A stretch of DNA of 64,000 nucleotides, taken from NCBI RefSeq assembly GCF_958295425.1, contig NC_081154.1, positions 186,001 to 250,000 on the forward strand, read 5' to 3'. Position numbers and translations under genes: made by a program. Below, in pieces: positions 1 to 12,961 of this stretch. The notes beneath the pieces are model-generated. The model ran no database searches. It saw only the letters and a list, made by a program, of their open reading frames with translations, and was not told the origin of the DNA. The stretch's first letter is position 1, and every line of letters starts with the position of its first letter. The DNA comes from Solea solea. Its lineage: Eukaryota > Chordata > Actinopteri > Pleuronectiformes > Soleidae.

Positions 1-1083
1 ACAGAGTTACAGCGTTACAGCGTTACAGAGTCAAAGTGTTACAGTGTTGCAGAGTCAGAGTTACAGTGTCACAGTGTTACAGAGTCACAAGGTTACAGAG
101 TCACAGTGTTACAGAGTTGTTAGAGTGTTACAGAGTTACAGTGTTACAGAGTCATAGAGCTACAGAGTCACAGTGTTACAGTGTTACAGAGTCACAGTGT
201 TACAGAGTTACAGTGTTACAGAGTCACAGTGTTACAGAATCACAGTGTTACAGAGTTACAGTTACAGAGTCACATAGTTACAGTGTTACAGAGTCACATA
301 GTTACAGTGTTACAGATTCACAGCGTTACAGTGTTACAGAGTTACAGTGTTACAGAGTCACATAGTTACAGTGTTACAGAGTCACAGTGTTACAGTCTTA
401 CAGAGTTACAGTGTAACAGAGTCACGGTGTTACAGTGCTACAGATTTACAGTGTTACAGAGTTACAGATTCACAGTGTTACAGAGTTACAGTGTTACAGA
501 GTTACAATGTTACATAGTCACAGTGTAACATAGTCACAGAGTTACAGTCTTACAGTGTTACAGAGTGACAGTGTTGTTACAGTGTTACAGAGTCACAGTG
601 CTACATATTTACAGTGTTACAAAGTTACAGATTTGCAGTGTTACATTGTTACAGAGTTACAGAGTTACTGTGGTACAGAGTCACGGTGTTACATAGTTAC
701 AATGTCACAGTGTTACAGTGTTACAGAGTCAAAGTGTTACAGTGTTGCAGAGTCACAGAGTTACAGTGTTACAGCGTCACACTGTTACAGAGTCACAAGG
801 TTACAGAGTCACAGTGTTACAGAGTTGTTACAGTGTTACAGCGTCACAGTGTTACAGAGTCACAGTGTTACAGCGTTACAGTGTTGTTACAGTGTTACAG
901 AGTTACAGTGTTACAGTGCTACAGATTCACAGTGTTACAGAGTCACAGTGTTACATAGTTACAGTGTTACATAGTTACAGTGTTACAGAGTCACAGTGTT
1001 ACAGAGTTACGGAGTTACAGAGTTACGGAGTTACAGTGTTACATAGTTACAGTGTTACAGAGTCACAGTGTTACAGAGTTACA
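1..1083. repeat. Degenerate minisatellite, GTTACAGAGTCACAGT-type
   Basis: About 1.1 kb of imperfect tandem repetition built from 15-18 bp motifs such as GTTACAGAGTCACAGT and GTTACAGTGTTACAGAG, with many point changes and length shifts. It begins at or before the left edge. It leaves several overlapping reading frames open (rich in the peptide SVTELQCYRVT), but the period and the lack of any family resemblance show these are by-products. It lies upstream of the fam13c exons on the same strand, so it is probably intronic. Confidence 0.95.
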
Positions 1084-1487
1084 GTTATTTTATCTGCGTC
1101 ACATGATCACGTCTTTATCTACGTCACATGATCACATCTTTATCCACGTCACATGATCGTCTTTATCTACGTCACATGATCGTCTTTATCTACGTCACAT
1201 GATCGTCTTTATCTACGTCACATGATCGCGTCTTTATCTACGTCACATGATCGTCTTTATCTACGTCACATGATCGCGTCTTTATTTACGTCACATGATC
1301 ACATCTTTATCTACGACACATGATCGTCTTTATCTACGTCACATGATCACGTCTTTATCTACGTCACATGATCGTCTTTATCTACGTCACATGATCGCGT
1401 CTTTATCTACGTCACATGATCGTCTTTATCTACGTCACATGATCACGTCTTTATCTACGTCACATGATCGTCTTTATCTACGTCACT
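1084..1487. repeat. Minisatellite with CACATGATC core, first array
   Basis: Roughly fifteen 24-30 bp units built on CTTTATCTACGTCACATGATC followed by a variable GCG, ACG or nothing, then TCTT. It abuts the degenerate array to its left directly. The same unit forms the larger array at 9363-10324 inside asah2, so the two are copies of one sequence family. Each unit carries TCACATGA, an E-box-like palindromic hexamer context. Confidence 0.93.
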
Positions 1488-2371
1488 GTTACACAGACGT
1501 CTGTAATCCACTCACTCAAAAACTATAGAGAAACTATAAATAAACAACTTCATCATCAGTGTTTTATTCTGGTGAATTTACTTATTTTACCCAGCATGCC
1601 GTTCTGTGTGTGTGTGTGTGTGTGGTTTCTTCTATTAATAGGCTGACTGAGACGTGAGTCACTGATGACTCAACAATCAACTGACCAATAACTTTATTAT
1701 TATCTATTTATTAGTTGTGGTAACTTCTGTCCAATGCAGGCGGGCGGCCGGGTTGTGAAGAAAGGATACCCGAGACGTAAATTCAGTTAATAGCTTTACG
1801 TGAGAAAGCACACAGTACCGTACACACCAACTCAACAACAACCATGGAAACCCTGAGGGGCTTATATTCATCCCAATAAGTGCACTTATCCTATAATATC
1901 CCAGTTAATGTTACATTAGTGATCAATAGTTTGTGTGCTGTTGCCTTCCTAATATTTTGAAGAGGAGGTTCTCCAGGTTCTCAAACTTTCTTGTATCTTT
2001 TAGTTGGTTCAAGTGGTTCTTGAGGACCTGAAGTGTTTGTCGTGGTCCTCTAGGTCCTTAATGTGGTTCTAGTGGTCCTTTAGTTGGTTCTAGTGGTCCT
2101 TTAGTTGGTTTTAGCGGCCCTGTAGTTGGTTCTAGTGGTCCTTTAGTTGGTTCTAGCTGTCCTGTAGTTGGTTCTAGCCGTCCTTTAGTTGGTTCTAGCC
2201 GTCCTTTAGTTGGTTTAGTTGGGGCCATTAGGTGTTCCTCCTAAGCCTTTAGGTTGTTCATGTGGTCTAATGGTCACTGAGGAGATTGTACGTGACCTGT
2301 ACGTGGTCCTGGTATCAGACACTAGTGCTACACCTACAGCTGTTTAACATCAGAGTCTTATGTCTTCACAG
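1488..2371 (+). other. Non-coding stretch, probable fam13c intron
   Basis: No exon could be supported here. It contains a short GT run near 1606-1624 and, at about 2040-2225, a weak 21-bp tandem repeat around GGTCCTTTAGTTGGTTCTAG. A pyrimidine-rich tract ending in CAG at 2371 is the acceptor of the first recognisable fam13c exon. Confidence 0.6.
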
Positions 2372-5157
<2,786 letters not shown>

Positions 5158-5526
5158 CACATGACGGACAGACAGACGCCTGTGTAAATAATGCCATCAC
5201 ACGTTTACCAGCATCTTCATTGTGTTTGTTTACCTGTTAAACAAAACAGGCACTTTTTATTTATATGGATTTACTGAGTCTCTAATGAGTCTCTACTGAG
5301 TCTTTCGTACTAAAAAGGGCTCCGAGCATCAAAGTGTCAGTAGATAAAGATTAAATCGCTAAAACTGATTTTTCTTCCATGATGAAATGAAAGTATTTAT
5401 TTCTATATATGCAGATGAAATGAGATGTTTGTGTTAAACATGTCCGTGCTTCTCGCTGCACGTCACTGTCCTGAACCTGAACCTGGTCTGTATCTGTTTG
5501 CTCGATACATTTCTACACAAAGTGAC

Positions 5527-5532
5527 AATAAA
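5527..5532 (+). terminator. Poly(A) signal of fam13c
   Basis: Canonical AATAAA about 370 bases after the fam13c stop, the first canonical hexamer on this strand. Confidence 0.7.
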
Positions 5533-5552
5533 TATTTTTAATAATGACTCAG

Positions 5553-5558
5553 TTTATT
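5553..5558 (-). terminator. Poly(A) signal of asah2
   Basis: Minus-strand AATAAA about 130 bases after the asah2 stop codon at 5686. Another TTTATT on the plus strand near 5586 is an alternative. Confidence 0.55.
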
Positions 5559-5685
5559 TAAGATTTAACATTCAAACATTTGAGGTTTATTTTGCATCGT
5601 TTAACATTTATGTTGTAAATTTAACGTTTAATTTTTTTTTAATGATTTTACAAATGTGTGAAGTCTGAAGACGTCACTGATGACG

Positions 5686-7373
5686 TCACTGATAGTAAAA
5701 ACTAGCTTTGACTGTGAAGACGTCGGACAAGCCTTCGTACGGCGTGATGACGGGACGCAGCCCTTTCATCTGTTTATAATGTCCAAAGTGTTTGATCCTG
5801 TAGGAGGCGCTGGGCGCCGCCACAGGAATGTACCACTCCACTGTGGCGTTGCTTCCTCTTGAACCCTTCAGCCAATGAAACCTGCGGACAAAGACGCTGT
5901 CAGTGTACTTCTAGTGCAGGTTGTGACAGGACGGACAATCTTTATATATGTCGCTTAACGAGCCACATCCACATGTGAAAGACAGTCGTGCTGACAGAGG
6001 ACACGTGAGTCTTTTGAAGTTCACTATGATAATACCTGGTCTCCCATGATGCATCAGTGTGCACAACCTCCCAGGTTCCTGTTCTGTTGTCATAGATCTC
6101 CACGGCAACAAAGGTTTTATCTCTCTGCAAAAGATGGAGAAGGTTAGAGAGGAAGTAAAAACAAATAACAACCAGGAAATAAGAAATGTCTTACGATGTC
6201 CCCGGAGTGTCTTGGGTTTCCTGCGACAAACGTGACCGAGACGGCGTCTCCCTGAAAAACGTTAGACTTTACGTTTGTTTACGTACAAACAGCAGAGTGG
6301 ACAAAAATGGACCTGACACTGGAAACAAAGTGGGCCCAGGACTGAGCCTTGAGGGACACCACTGCAGTGTCCCACCTGTCTGTAGACGGGGTACACCTGC
6401 TGCAGGACGTCTCCAAAGCTGCTGTTCACTGGTTTCTTATCCACGGCCGCCTTCGGCAGCAGATTAAAGAGCGACTTCTCGAAAAATGGAGGCTGAGGTC
6501 CGACGGGAAGATCGGAAACTTGGTCCTGAAATTAAAAAAAAGATAGAAAGATACGTTTGTCCAAACTATGTTCTGATAGGACACTCTCTAGGTCATATGT
6601 TTTGATAGGACACTCTCTAGGTCATGTGACCCACGGACTCACTGATGATCTTACGTGAACAAGCCACACCTCTATTAGAGGATTTGACTCACGTTACATT
6701 TACATCGAAAATGGAACTGGGAGTGACCTCTGAACTGAAGAGGTCAGGAAAACTCTCGGATGTAAATATATCGCATGCTCAATAACAACATACTACACGA
6801 TAGATCGCAAATGTAAACAGCACAGAATTTTCACAGATTAAACAGTAACATGTGTACGACTTTTTTACCGCGAAACAAATACAACAGAAGTGAAATGAAC
6901 GGAAAAAAGAGCGGTGGCGGCCATCTTAGGTTGGTGACATTTCTCTACCACATTGTTCATGTCATATGACCCTCTGATTGCATCATGTGACAGTAGAAGG
7001 TGTTTTTTCTGTTGTTGTGGGCGGGGTTGGAGGTGTGTCTTCTCACCTGTGCGATGGCTCTGGCCAGAGCTCTGTACTTGTGCAGGTAAGCGCTGAGCGT
7101 GTGAGGACCGTAGATGGTAGAGGCTCCTTCATATCTCTGTAGCTGGAAAATAGACATAAAGACATTAAAGACATTATACATTAAAGACACTAAAGACATT
7201 TAAGACACTAAAGACATTAGAGACATTAAAAAGAAGAAATGTCACTTCCCATGAGCCTTTGCAGCTGCGTACCTGGTATTCTTCAAAGGTGGTGATGTAG
7301 TGAGTGTAAACGTTACTGAGGCCAGAGATCACGACCTCCACGTCCTGGAACGAACCCTGAGACTGCAGCTCCT

Positions 7374-7410
<37 letters not shown>

Positions 7411-7725
7411 AGGGGAAGAGGTCACATGACAGGTGTGTAGAATATGTCCTCATTTGTCTTCACAATGTCTCTCACCTGTTTAACAGTGTCTCTCAGTCTC
7501 CGTCCAGCCATCGTCCTGAAAACATGACGACACATGAGAGTCTTTACTGAGTCTTTACTGAGTATTGAGTGTATTAAAGTATTCATACGTGATTTCTCCA
7601 GGAACAGCGATGACAGCGATGGAGCCGATGATGATGATCTGAACATCGATGATCTGAGGGTGCCATGGCAACGGCCAGTTCATCTACACACACACACACA
7701 GAAGATGTTGTTTGTGTGCATACGT

Positions 7726-7764
<39 letters not shown>

Positions 7765-8174
7765 TGTTCTCACCTCTCCTGTGCTGAACAGGATTGGTTT
7801 AGGATGATGACATTCCTGCGTCTCATTGGACGGTTCACCCACGAGAGCGTCTCTGATCCCATCCCAGAACGGGTCGCCCTCGACCGCCCCTTTAGAGAGA
7901 GAGACAGAGAGAGAGACAGAGAGAGAGACAGAGAAACAGACAGGAGCTGTGAAGCCAAAGTGAGTTGTCTTGTAAACGTAAACAGGGACAATAAAGTTGT
8001 GTTGAATCACCCTGAGTGAAGTTCAGGTCTCCGCCTCCATCTGTGGTTCCTGCTGCAAAACTGTGACCAAGAGCTGGTTTACAGGTACTGACCTACACAC
8101 ACACACACACACACACTGCACATGAGTGTGTGTGTGTGTGTGCAGCTCATCTTGTCTGTGAGTGTGAGTGTGTG

Positions 8175-8206
<32 letters not shown>

Positions 8207-8336
8207 CAGCTCACCGTGTGTGTACTGTTGACCTGAACTTTGACCTCTGTCATGTTGACCCACTGATGAGCAAAGTGAAGAAAACCTGACACCTCCTGGT
8301 CTGCGTTTGCATAAAGCTCCTGCAGGGGACAGCACA

Positions 8337-8396
<60 letters not shown>

Positions 8397-8561
8397 AACA
8401 CACACACGCACACACACACGCACACACACACACACACACACTCACAAACACACACACACACACACACACACACATACTTTAATTCATTCATTCACTCCCA
8501 GCTTTCTAACACTAACTACAGTAACTCTGTAACCCTAACCCAAAGTGATTATAATGAACCA

Positions 8562-8593
<32 letters not shown>

Positions 8594-8941
8594 CACTCAC
8601 AAACACACACACACACACACAGACCTTGGCCTTCATGTAGATGTTTCGTCCAATGATCCTTGTGCTTTCAAACATGTCTTCACCAGGTCCAAACGCTGTA
8701 CACAGCTTAGCCTGACACACACACACACACACACACACACTGTTCTTTATGTTGTTTGTTATCATTGAAAATCGTGACATTTCCTCTGAGTGTGTGTGTG
8801 TGTGTGTGTTTACCCCTCCCACAGGACATGAGCTGTTCAGGAAGTCACATGGTTGTCCTGTGTTCGTACAGTGAGGTCCTTTAATGTTCGGACTCACGTC
8901 GCCAAGGTTACTGGACGAGAAGCCAGCGACAAAGCCACCCT

Positions 8942-8978
<37 letters not shown>

Positions 8979-11518
8979 TAAGGTTAGATTAAGTTAAGAT
9001 GAAAGTTAGATCAGAGTAAGTCTGCAGGAAATTAATGAATGTCAATGTAATGTTCTCTGTAATGTGTCTCACCTGTCCAGGTAACTCTCCAGGGTTCTTG
9101 TCCTGCTCCATCAGGTAGGAGGCGTGGCCCATGTTGTCACTGCTCACCAGGAGGTTGGTGTAGTTCATACTTACGGCATGGACAGCAAACCAGCTGAGGG
9201 ACAGAGGGACAGACGTGTGATTCTGAGTGGACTTTTATTTTGAAGTTCTGCAGTGACTCAGCATTTTTACCTGAGCATTCCGATCCCGTCTCCGTCCAGA
9301 TCTGTGAACTTCAGCACCATCATCTGTTTGTCAGTGTCATACTTGTACCTGAACACATCGATGACATGTGATCAGTCACATGATCTCGTCTTTAATTACG
9401 TCACATGATCGCGTCTTTATCTACGTCACATGATCGCGTCTTTATCTACGTCACATGATCTCGTCTTTATCTACGTCACATGATCTCGTCTTTATCTACG
9501 TCACATGATCGCGTCTTTATCTACGTCACATGATCACGTCTGTATCTCCGTCACATGATCGCGTCTTTATCTGCGTCACATGATCGCGTCTTTATCAGCG
9601 TCACACGATCGTCTTTATCTACGTCACATGATCGCGTCTTTATCTACGTCACATGATCGCGTCTTTATCACTGATCACATGATCTCGTCTTTATCTACGT
9701 CACATGATCACGTCTGTATCTCCGTCACATGATCGCGTCTTTATCTACGTCACATGATCACGTCTTTATCTACGTCACATGATCACGTCTTTATCTACGT
9801 CACATGACCGTGTCTTTATCTACGTCACATGATCGCGTCTTTATCTACGTCACATGATCACGTCTGTATCTCCGTCACATGATCTCGTCTTTATCTACGT
9901 CACATGATCGCGTCTTTATCTACGTCACATGATCTCGTCTTTATCTACGTCACATGATCTCGTCTTTATCTACGTCACATGATCTCGTCTGTATCTCCGT
10001 CACATGATCTCGTCTTTATCTACGTCACATGATCGCGTCTTTATCTACGTCACATGATCTCGTCTTTATCTACGTCACATGATCTCGTCTTTATCTACGT
10101 CACATGATCTCGTCTTTATCTACGTCACATGATCGCGTCTTTATCTACGTCACATGATCGCGTCTTTATCTAAGTCACATGATCTCGTCTTTATCTACGT
10201 CACATGATCGCGTCTTTATCTACGTCACATGATCTCGTCTTTATCTACGTCACATGATCGCGTCTTTATCTACATCACATGATCGCGTCTTTATCTACGT
10301 CACATGATCTCGTCTTTATCTACTTACTGAATTCATTCAAATCAGACATAAGAAATTAGTGATGGAGGCGACAGTGTGTGTGTGTGTGTGTGTGTGTGTG
10401 ATATTAAAGTGGTATTCTCTATGAGGTTTGGTGTGGTTTAAGAGAAGAAAAACAGATTTCACAAAAGACCTGAACTCCCCCCTCTCCCCCCTCCTCTCTC
10501 TCTGTGTACCGGTGTCTCTCGTCCTGTGGGTTTCTCATGTAAGAGTGAGGACTTCTGTTGACGCTGCTGTCGTCGATGTTTCCCGTGTTCCTGTAAATTC
10601 TTCCTGGTCTCAGGTTACGATGAGCGATGTCGACGCTCTGCAGACAAGCACACGTTACAATCACTGACCTTTGACCTTCTGTCACCTTTCATCCTCATGC
10701 TTTATGTTGTTATGACGAGATAGCAGGTGAATAAAGATAAAGAGAAGTCAGACACGAGCAGTGGATCACAGACACGAGCAGTGGATCACAGACACACCCT
10801 GACGATACCGTCCACCAGTGGTTTGATGGACTCTCTGATGTAACCGCTGCTGCTGATCATAAGCAGCGTGTACTGGAAGAATCCGCCCAGTCCACAGTGA
10901 GTGTGAGTTCCACTGAGAACCACGTTCTCCTGACGATACACGTCCCCGAACTTCAGCTGCAACGCCTGCAGCACCTGCACACACACACGCGTACGACATT
11001 CATGACTTGAGGGGACATTGCATTAACTTACATTCATTTCCTGGAGACTTACTCTAACCCTTAACTACAATTACTACTGGCCTAACCCTAATCCTAGTCC
11101 TAATCCTAATCTTAACCCTTCCCCTAACCTCACCTAACCTTAAAACCTATCTTCACCTTAAAATGTAGTCATTCACATTATGGAGACTTGATTTTTGTCC
11201 CCACAAGGAAGACACGTCCCCATAATGTGACTGTGTAAACAGGTTTAGGTCCCCACAACAATAGTAATTAGCACACACACACACACACCATTTAAGTTAA
11301 TAAACCTTTTGTGTGTGCACGTGCGTGTGTGTGTGTGTGTGTGTGCACGTGCACGTGCACGTGCACGCGTGTGTACCTCCAGCCGAAGTCTCTGTGATAT
11401 CATTCCCACGTCTGCGGTGACGAACACAAGTCTCCGCCCCCCATCATCGATGATGAAGGCTCGACTGTACAGGCGTGTGTGTATGCCTGCAGCCTTCTGC
11501 TGAGGGTTTGCGTAGCCC

Positions 11519-11575
<57 letters not shown>

Positions 11576-12961
11576 TTCAGAAGGAGAAATTCATGAGGAT
11601 AAATATGGAGTTTATCTCACGAGCTGAGTCTGTCTAACACACTGAGTGACAGTGTGTTAGACAGACTCAGCTCGTGAGATAAACTCCATATTAATCACAG
11701 CAGCCGAATCTTTCGTCTTCCTGTTTTCAGAGAACCGAGGTCGTGCAGATAACAAGCTCTGAATCACTGTGACACTGAAGGAAACTTGAAACAGCTACTT
11801 TCTCTCTGAGGTTCTGTCTCTGATTTCTCTGTTGTTCTGTACATGACAGCAGAGATGATGTCATTAGCAGGAAGTGATGTCACACTGTGTCTCAGCAGCA
11901 TGTGTCTCAGGTGTGTGTCCAGCTCAGGCTCAGTGGGACTGAGGAATGATCATGTGACTGTAGCTGCTGCTGATGAACAAACTAAACGCCAGCCATTTTC
12001 CCTGCTCACGTGCAGAGACGTTTGTCTGCTTCCTGTGTGCGTCCACAGAGACGTTTGTCTGCTTCCTGTGTGCGTCCACAGAGACGTTTGTCTGCTTCCT
12101 GTGTGCGTCCACAGAGACGTTTGTCTGCTTCCTGTGTGCGTCCACAGAGACGTTTGTCTGCTTCCTGTGTGCGTCCACAGAGACGTTTGTCTGCTTCCTG
12201 TGTGCGTCCATAGAGACGTGTCACACAGCAATGCTGTCTCTGAAGTCCCAGGTGTCCACGTAACCACCATAACAACCCCAGGTTTGTCCCTGTGGACAGC
12301 TGTATATGCATTTAAGACTTCAAGACATTTGAACGCACCACAGGTCGTTCTCATGTCCTTGAACGCAGCATGAGTGACAGTACTGACCAGAGGGATCTCA
12401 GCCGGTGGACCAGTGCAATCGGCTCGACCCACTCCGATCAGATAAGTTTGGTTCTGAGGAGGAAGCGTTGGTCCAGATGTTGGAGCTGGAGCTGACAGTT
12501 GGACAGAAGACAGATCAATAATCCATCATCACTAATCATTAGCTACAGATCAAACCCGATCAATAAATGATGATGAATGATGCAACATGTTCTGTGTGAT
12601 TTTTTGTGTGAGTGTGTGTGTGTGAGTTTGTGTGTGAGTGCATGTGAGTGCATGTGAGTGTGTGTGAGTGCGTGTGTGTGAGTGCATGTATGTGTGTGTG
12701 TGCGTGAGTGTGTGTGAGTGTGAGTGCATGTGTGTGCGAGTGCGTGAGTGCATGTGTGTGTGTGAGTGCGTGTGTGTGTGTGTATGCGTGCGTGTGTGTG
12801 TGAGTGCGTGTGTGTGAGTGTGTGTGTTCACCTGGGTCACTCTTCCAGGTGAACATCACTGTGATCAGGGTCACACACGCCATCGTCATCAGGATGAAGA
12901 GGACGCCCAGCGTGACCTCGAGGGCGGAGAAACCACAGCACGCTGACTTCCTGTCGGCCAT
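5686..12961 (-). CDS. asah2: Neutral ceramidase (N-acylsphingosine amidohydrolase 2)
   Basis: Twenty coding exons with consistent phases: 12961-12832, 12491-12388, 11520-11377, 10974-10798, 10637-10510, 9348-9271, 9193-9073, 8939-8814, 8711-8625, 8319-8215, 8092-8011, 7889-7774, 7683-7589, 7515-7476, 7371-7273, 7142-7047, 6525-6376, 6251-6195, 6124-6036, 5881-5686; 739 residues (human about 780). The enzyme hydrolyses ceramide to sphingosine and fatty acid at neutral pH on the cell surface or secreted. Residues about 10-38 form a signal-anchor helix (VTLGVLFILMTMACVTLITV). The Ser/Thr-rich mucin box is reduced to a short proline-rich linker. Family blocks follow: IGVGRADCTGP, LYSRAFII, the zinc-site motif THTHCGLGG, NRSPHSYMRNP, SSNLGDVSPN with the nucleophilic serine, and an Ig-like C-terminal domain (NATVEWYIP). 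THTHCGLGG departs from the usual THTHSGP. ATG at 12961 was chosen because it starts the anchor; GTG at 12976 was rejected. Confidence 0.95.
6571..6630. repeat. Tandem duplication of about 30 bp in asah2 intron
   Basis: The string TGATAGGACACTCTCTAGGT occurs twice about 30 bp apart within the intron between asah2 exons 7142-7047 and 6525-6376. It is a simple recent duplication with no visible function. Confidence 0.8.
8094..8625. repeat. CA/GT microsatellites flanking three asah2 exons
   Basis: Long CA/GT tracts occupy 8098-8213, 8336-8474 and 8561-8622, the last with a GCAC (ACGC) sub-block. They sit immediately beside the asah2 exons 8319-8215 and 8711-8625, leaving only a few bases between repeat and splice donor. 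Confidence 0.95.
9363..10324. repeat. Minisatellite with CACATGATC core, second array
   Basis: About 960 bp of roughly thirty-two 30-bp units of the form TCTTTATCTACGTCACATGA followed by TCGCG or TCTCG, inside the asah2 intron between exons 10637-10510 and 9348-9271. Two subtypes (GCG versus CTCG/ACG) alternate in blocks, and a secondary variant with TGTATCTCCG recurs, suggesting expansion by multi-unit duplication. The unit is the same as at 1084-1487. Confidence 0.96.
11040..11300. repeat. CCTAA-rich and GTCCCCACAA interspersed repeat
   Basis: Degenerate CCTAACCCTAATCC-type repeats (11080-11140) are followed by GTCCCCACAAGGAAGACACG and a CA tract. Such composites flank CA microsatellites in many fish genomes. 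It resembles, loosely, the repeats at 49018-49320 and 58820-59290. It is not a telomere array, since true TTAGGG runs are absent. Confidence 0.55.
11602..11692. repeat. Perfect inverted repeat, 43-bp arms
   Basis: Arms 11602-11644 and 11650-11692 are exact reverse complements (starting AATATGGAGTTTATCTCACG) with a 5-base loop AGTGA. It lies in the asah2 intron between exons 12491-12388 and 11520-11377. No transposase or target duplication is evident. Confidence 0.95.
12014..12211. repeat. 33-bp minisatellite, six near-identical copies
   Basis: Six tandem units of AGAGACGTTTGTCTGCTTCC plus TGTGTGCGTCCAC in asah2 intron 2. Because 33 is a multiple of three, reading frames stay open on both strands across the array; these are not genes. 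Near-identity of the copies implies recent expansion. Confidence 0.96.
12596..12830. repeat. Compound GT/GAGTGCAT microsatellite
   Basis: A 235-bp tract of TGTGTGAG, GTGCATGTGAG and GTGCGTG motifs in asah2 intron 1. It ends directly at the minus-strand splice donor of coding exon 1 (12831-12830). Confidence 0.92.

Larger units (their letters stand above)
5158..5685. other. Convergent 3' UTRs of fam13c and asah2
   Basis: Only 528 bp separate the two stop codons. A plus-strand AATAAA at 5527-5532 would end fam13c transcripts near 5545-5560. A minus-strand AATAAA (TTTATT at 5553-5558) would end asah2 transcripts just left of 5550. The two 3' UTRs are therefore predicted to overlap by tens of bases or to share the cleavage region. 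Confidence 0.7.

Noticed and set aside
36..1131. Overlapping open frames of 110-140 codons rich in SVTELQCYRVT
   Set aside because: They are translations of a short degenerate tandem repeat in several frames at once; no protein family resemblance and no exon structure.
1084..1487. CRISPR-like regular repeats
   Set aside because: Units are contiguous with no unique spacers, and the DNA is from a vertebrate; it is a minisatellite. The same applies at 9363-10324 and 20103-21452.
11040..11150. Interstitial telomere repeat
   Set aside because: Words vary (CCTAATC, CCTAGTC, CTTAACC) and no run of perfect TTAGGG units exists; better explained as a CA-associated interspersed repeat.
11843..12432. 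Open frames of up to 176 codons on both strands
   Set aside because: Generated by the 33-bp repeat (multiple of three) in asah2 intron 2. The only real coding part is the asah2 exon 12491-12388.
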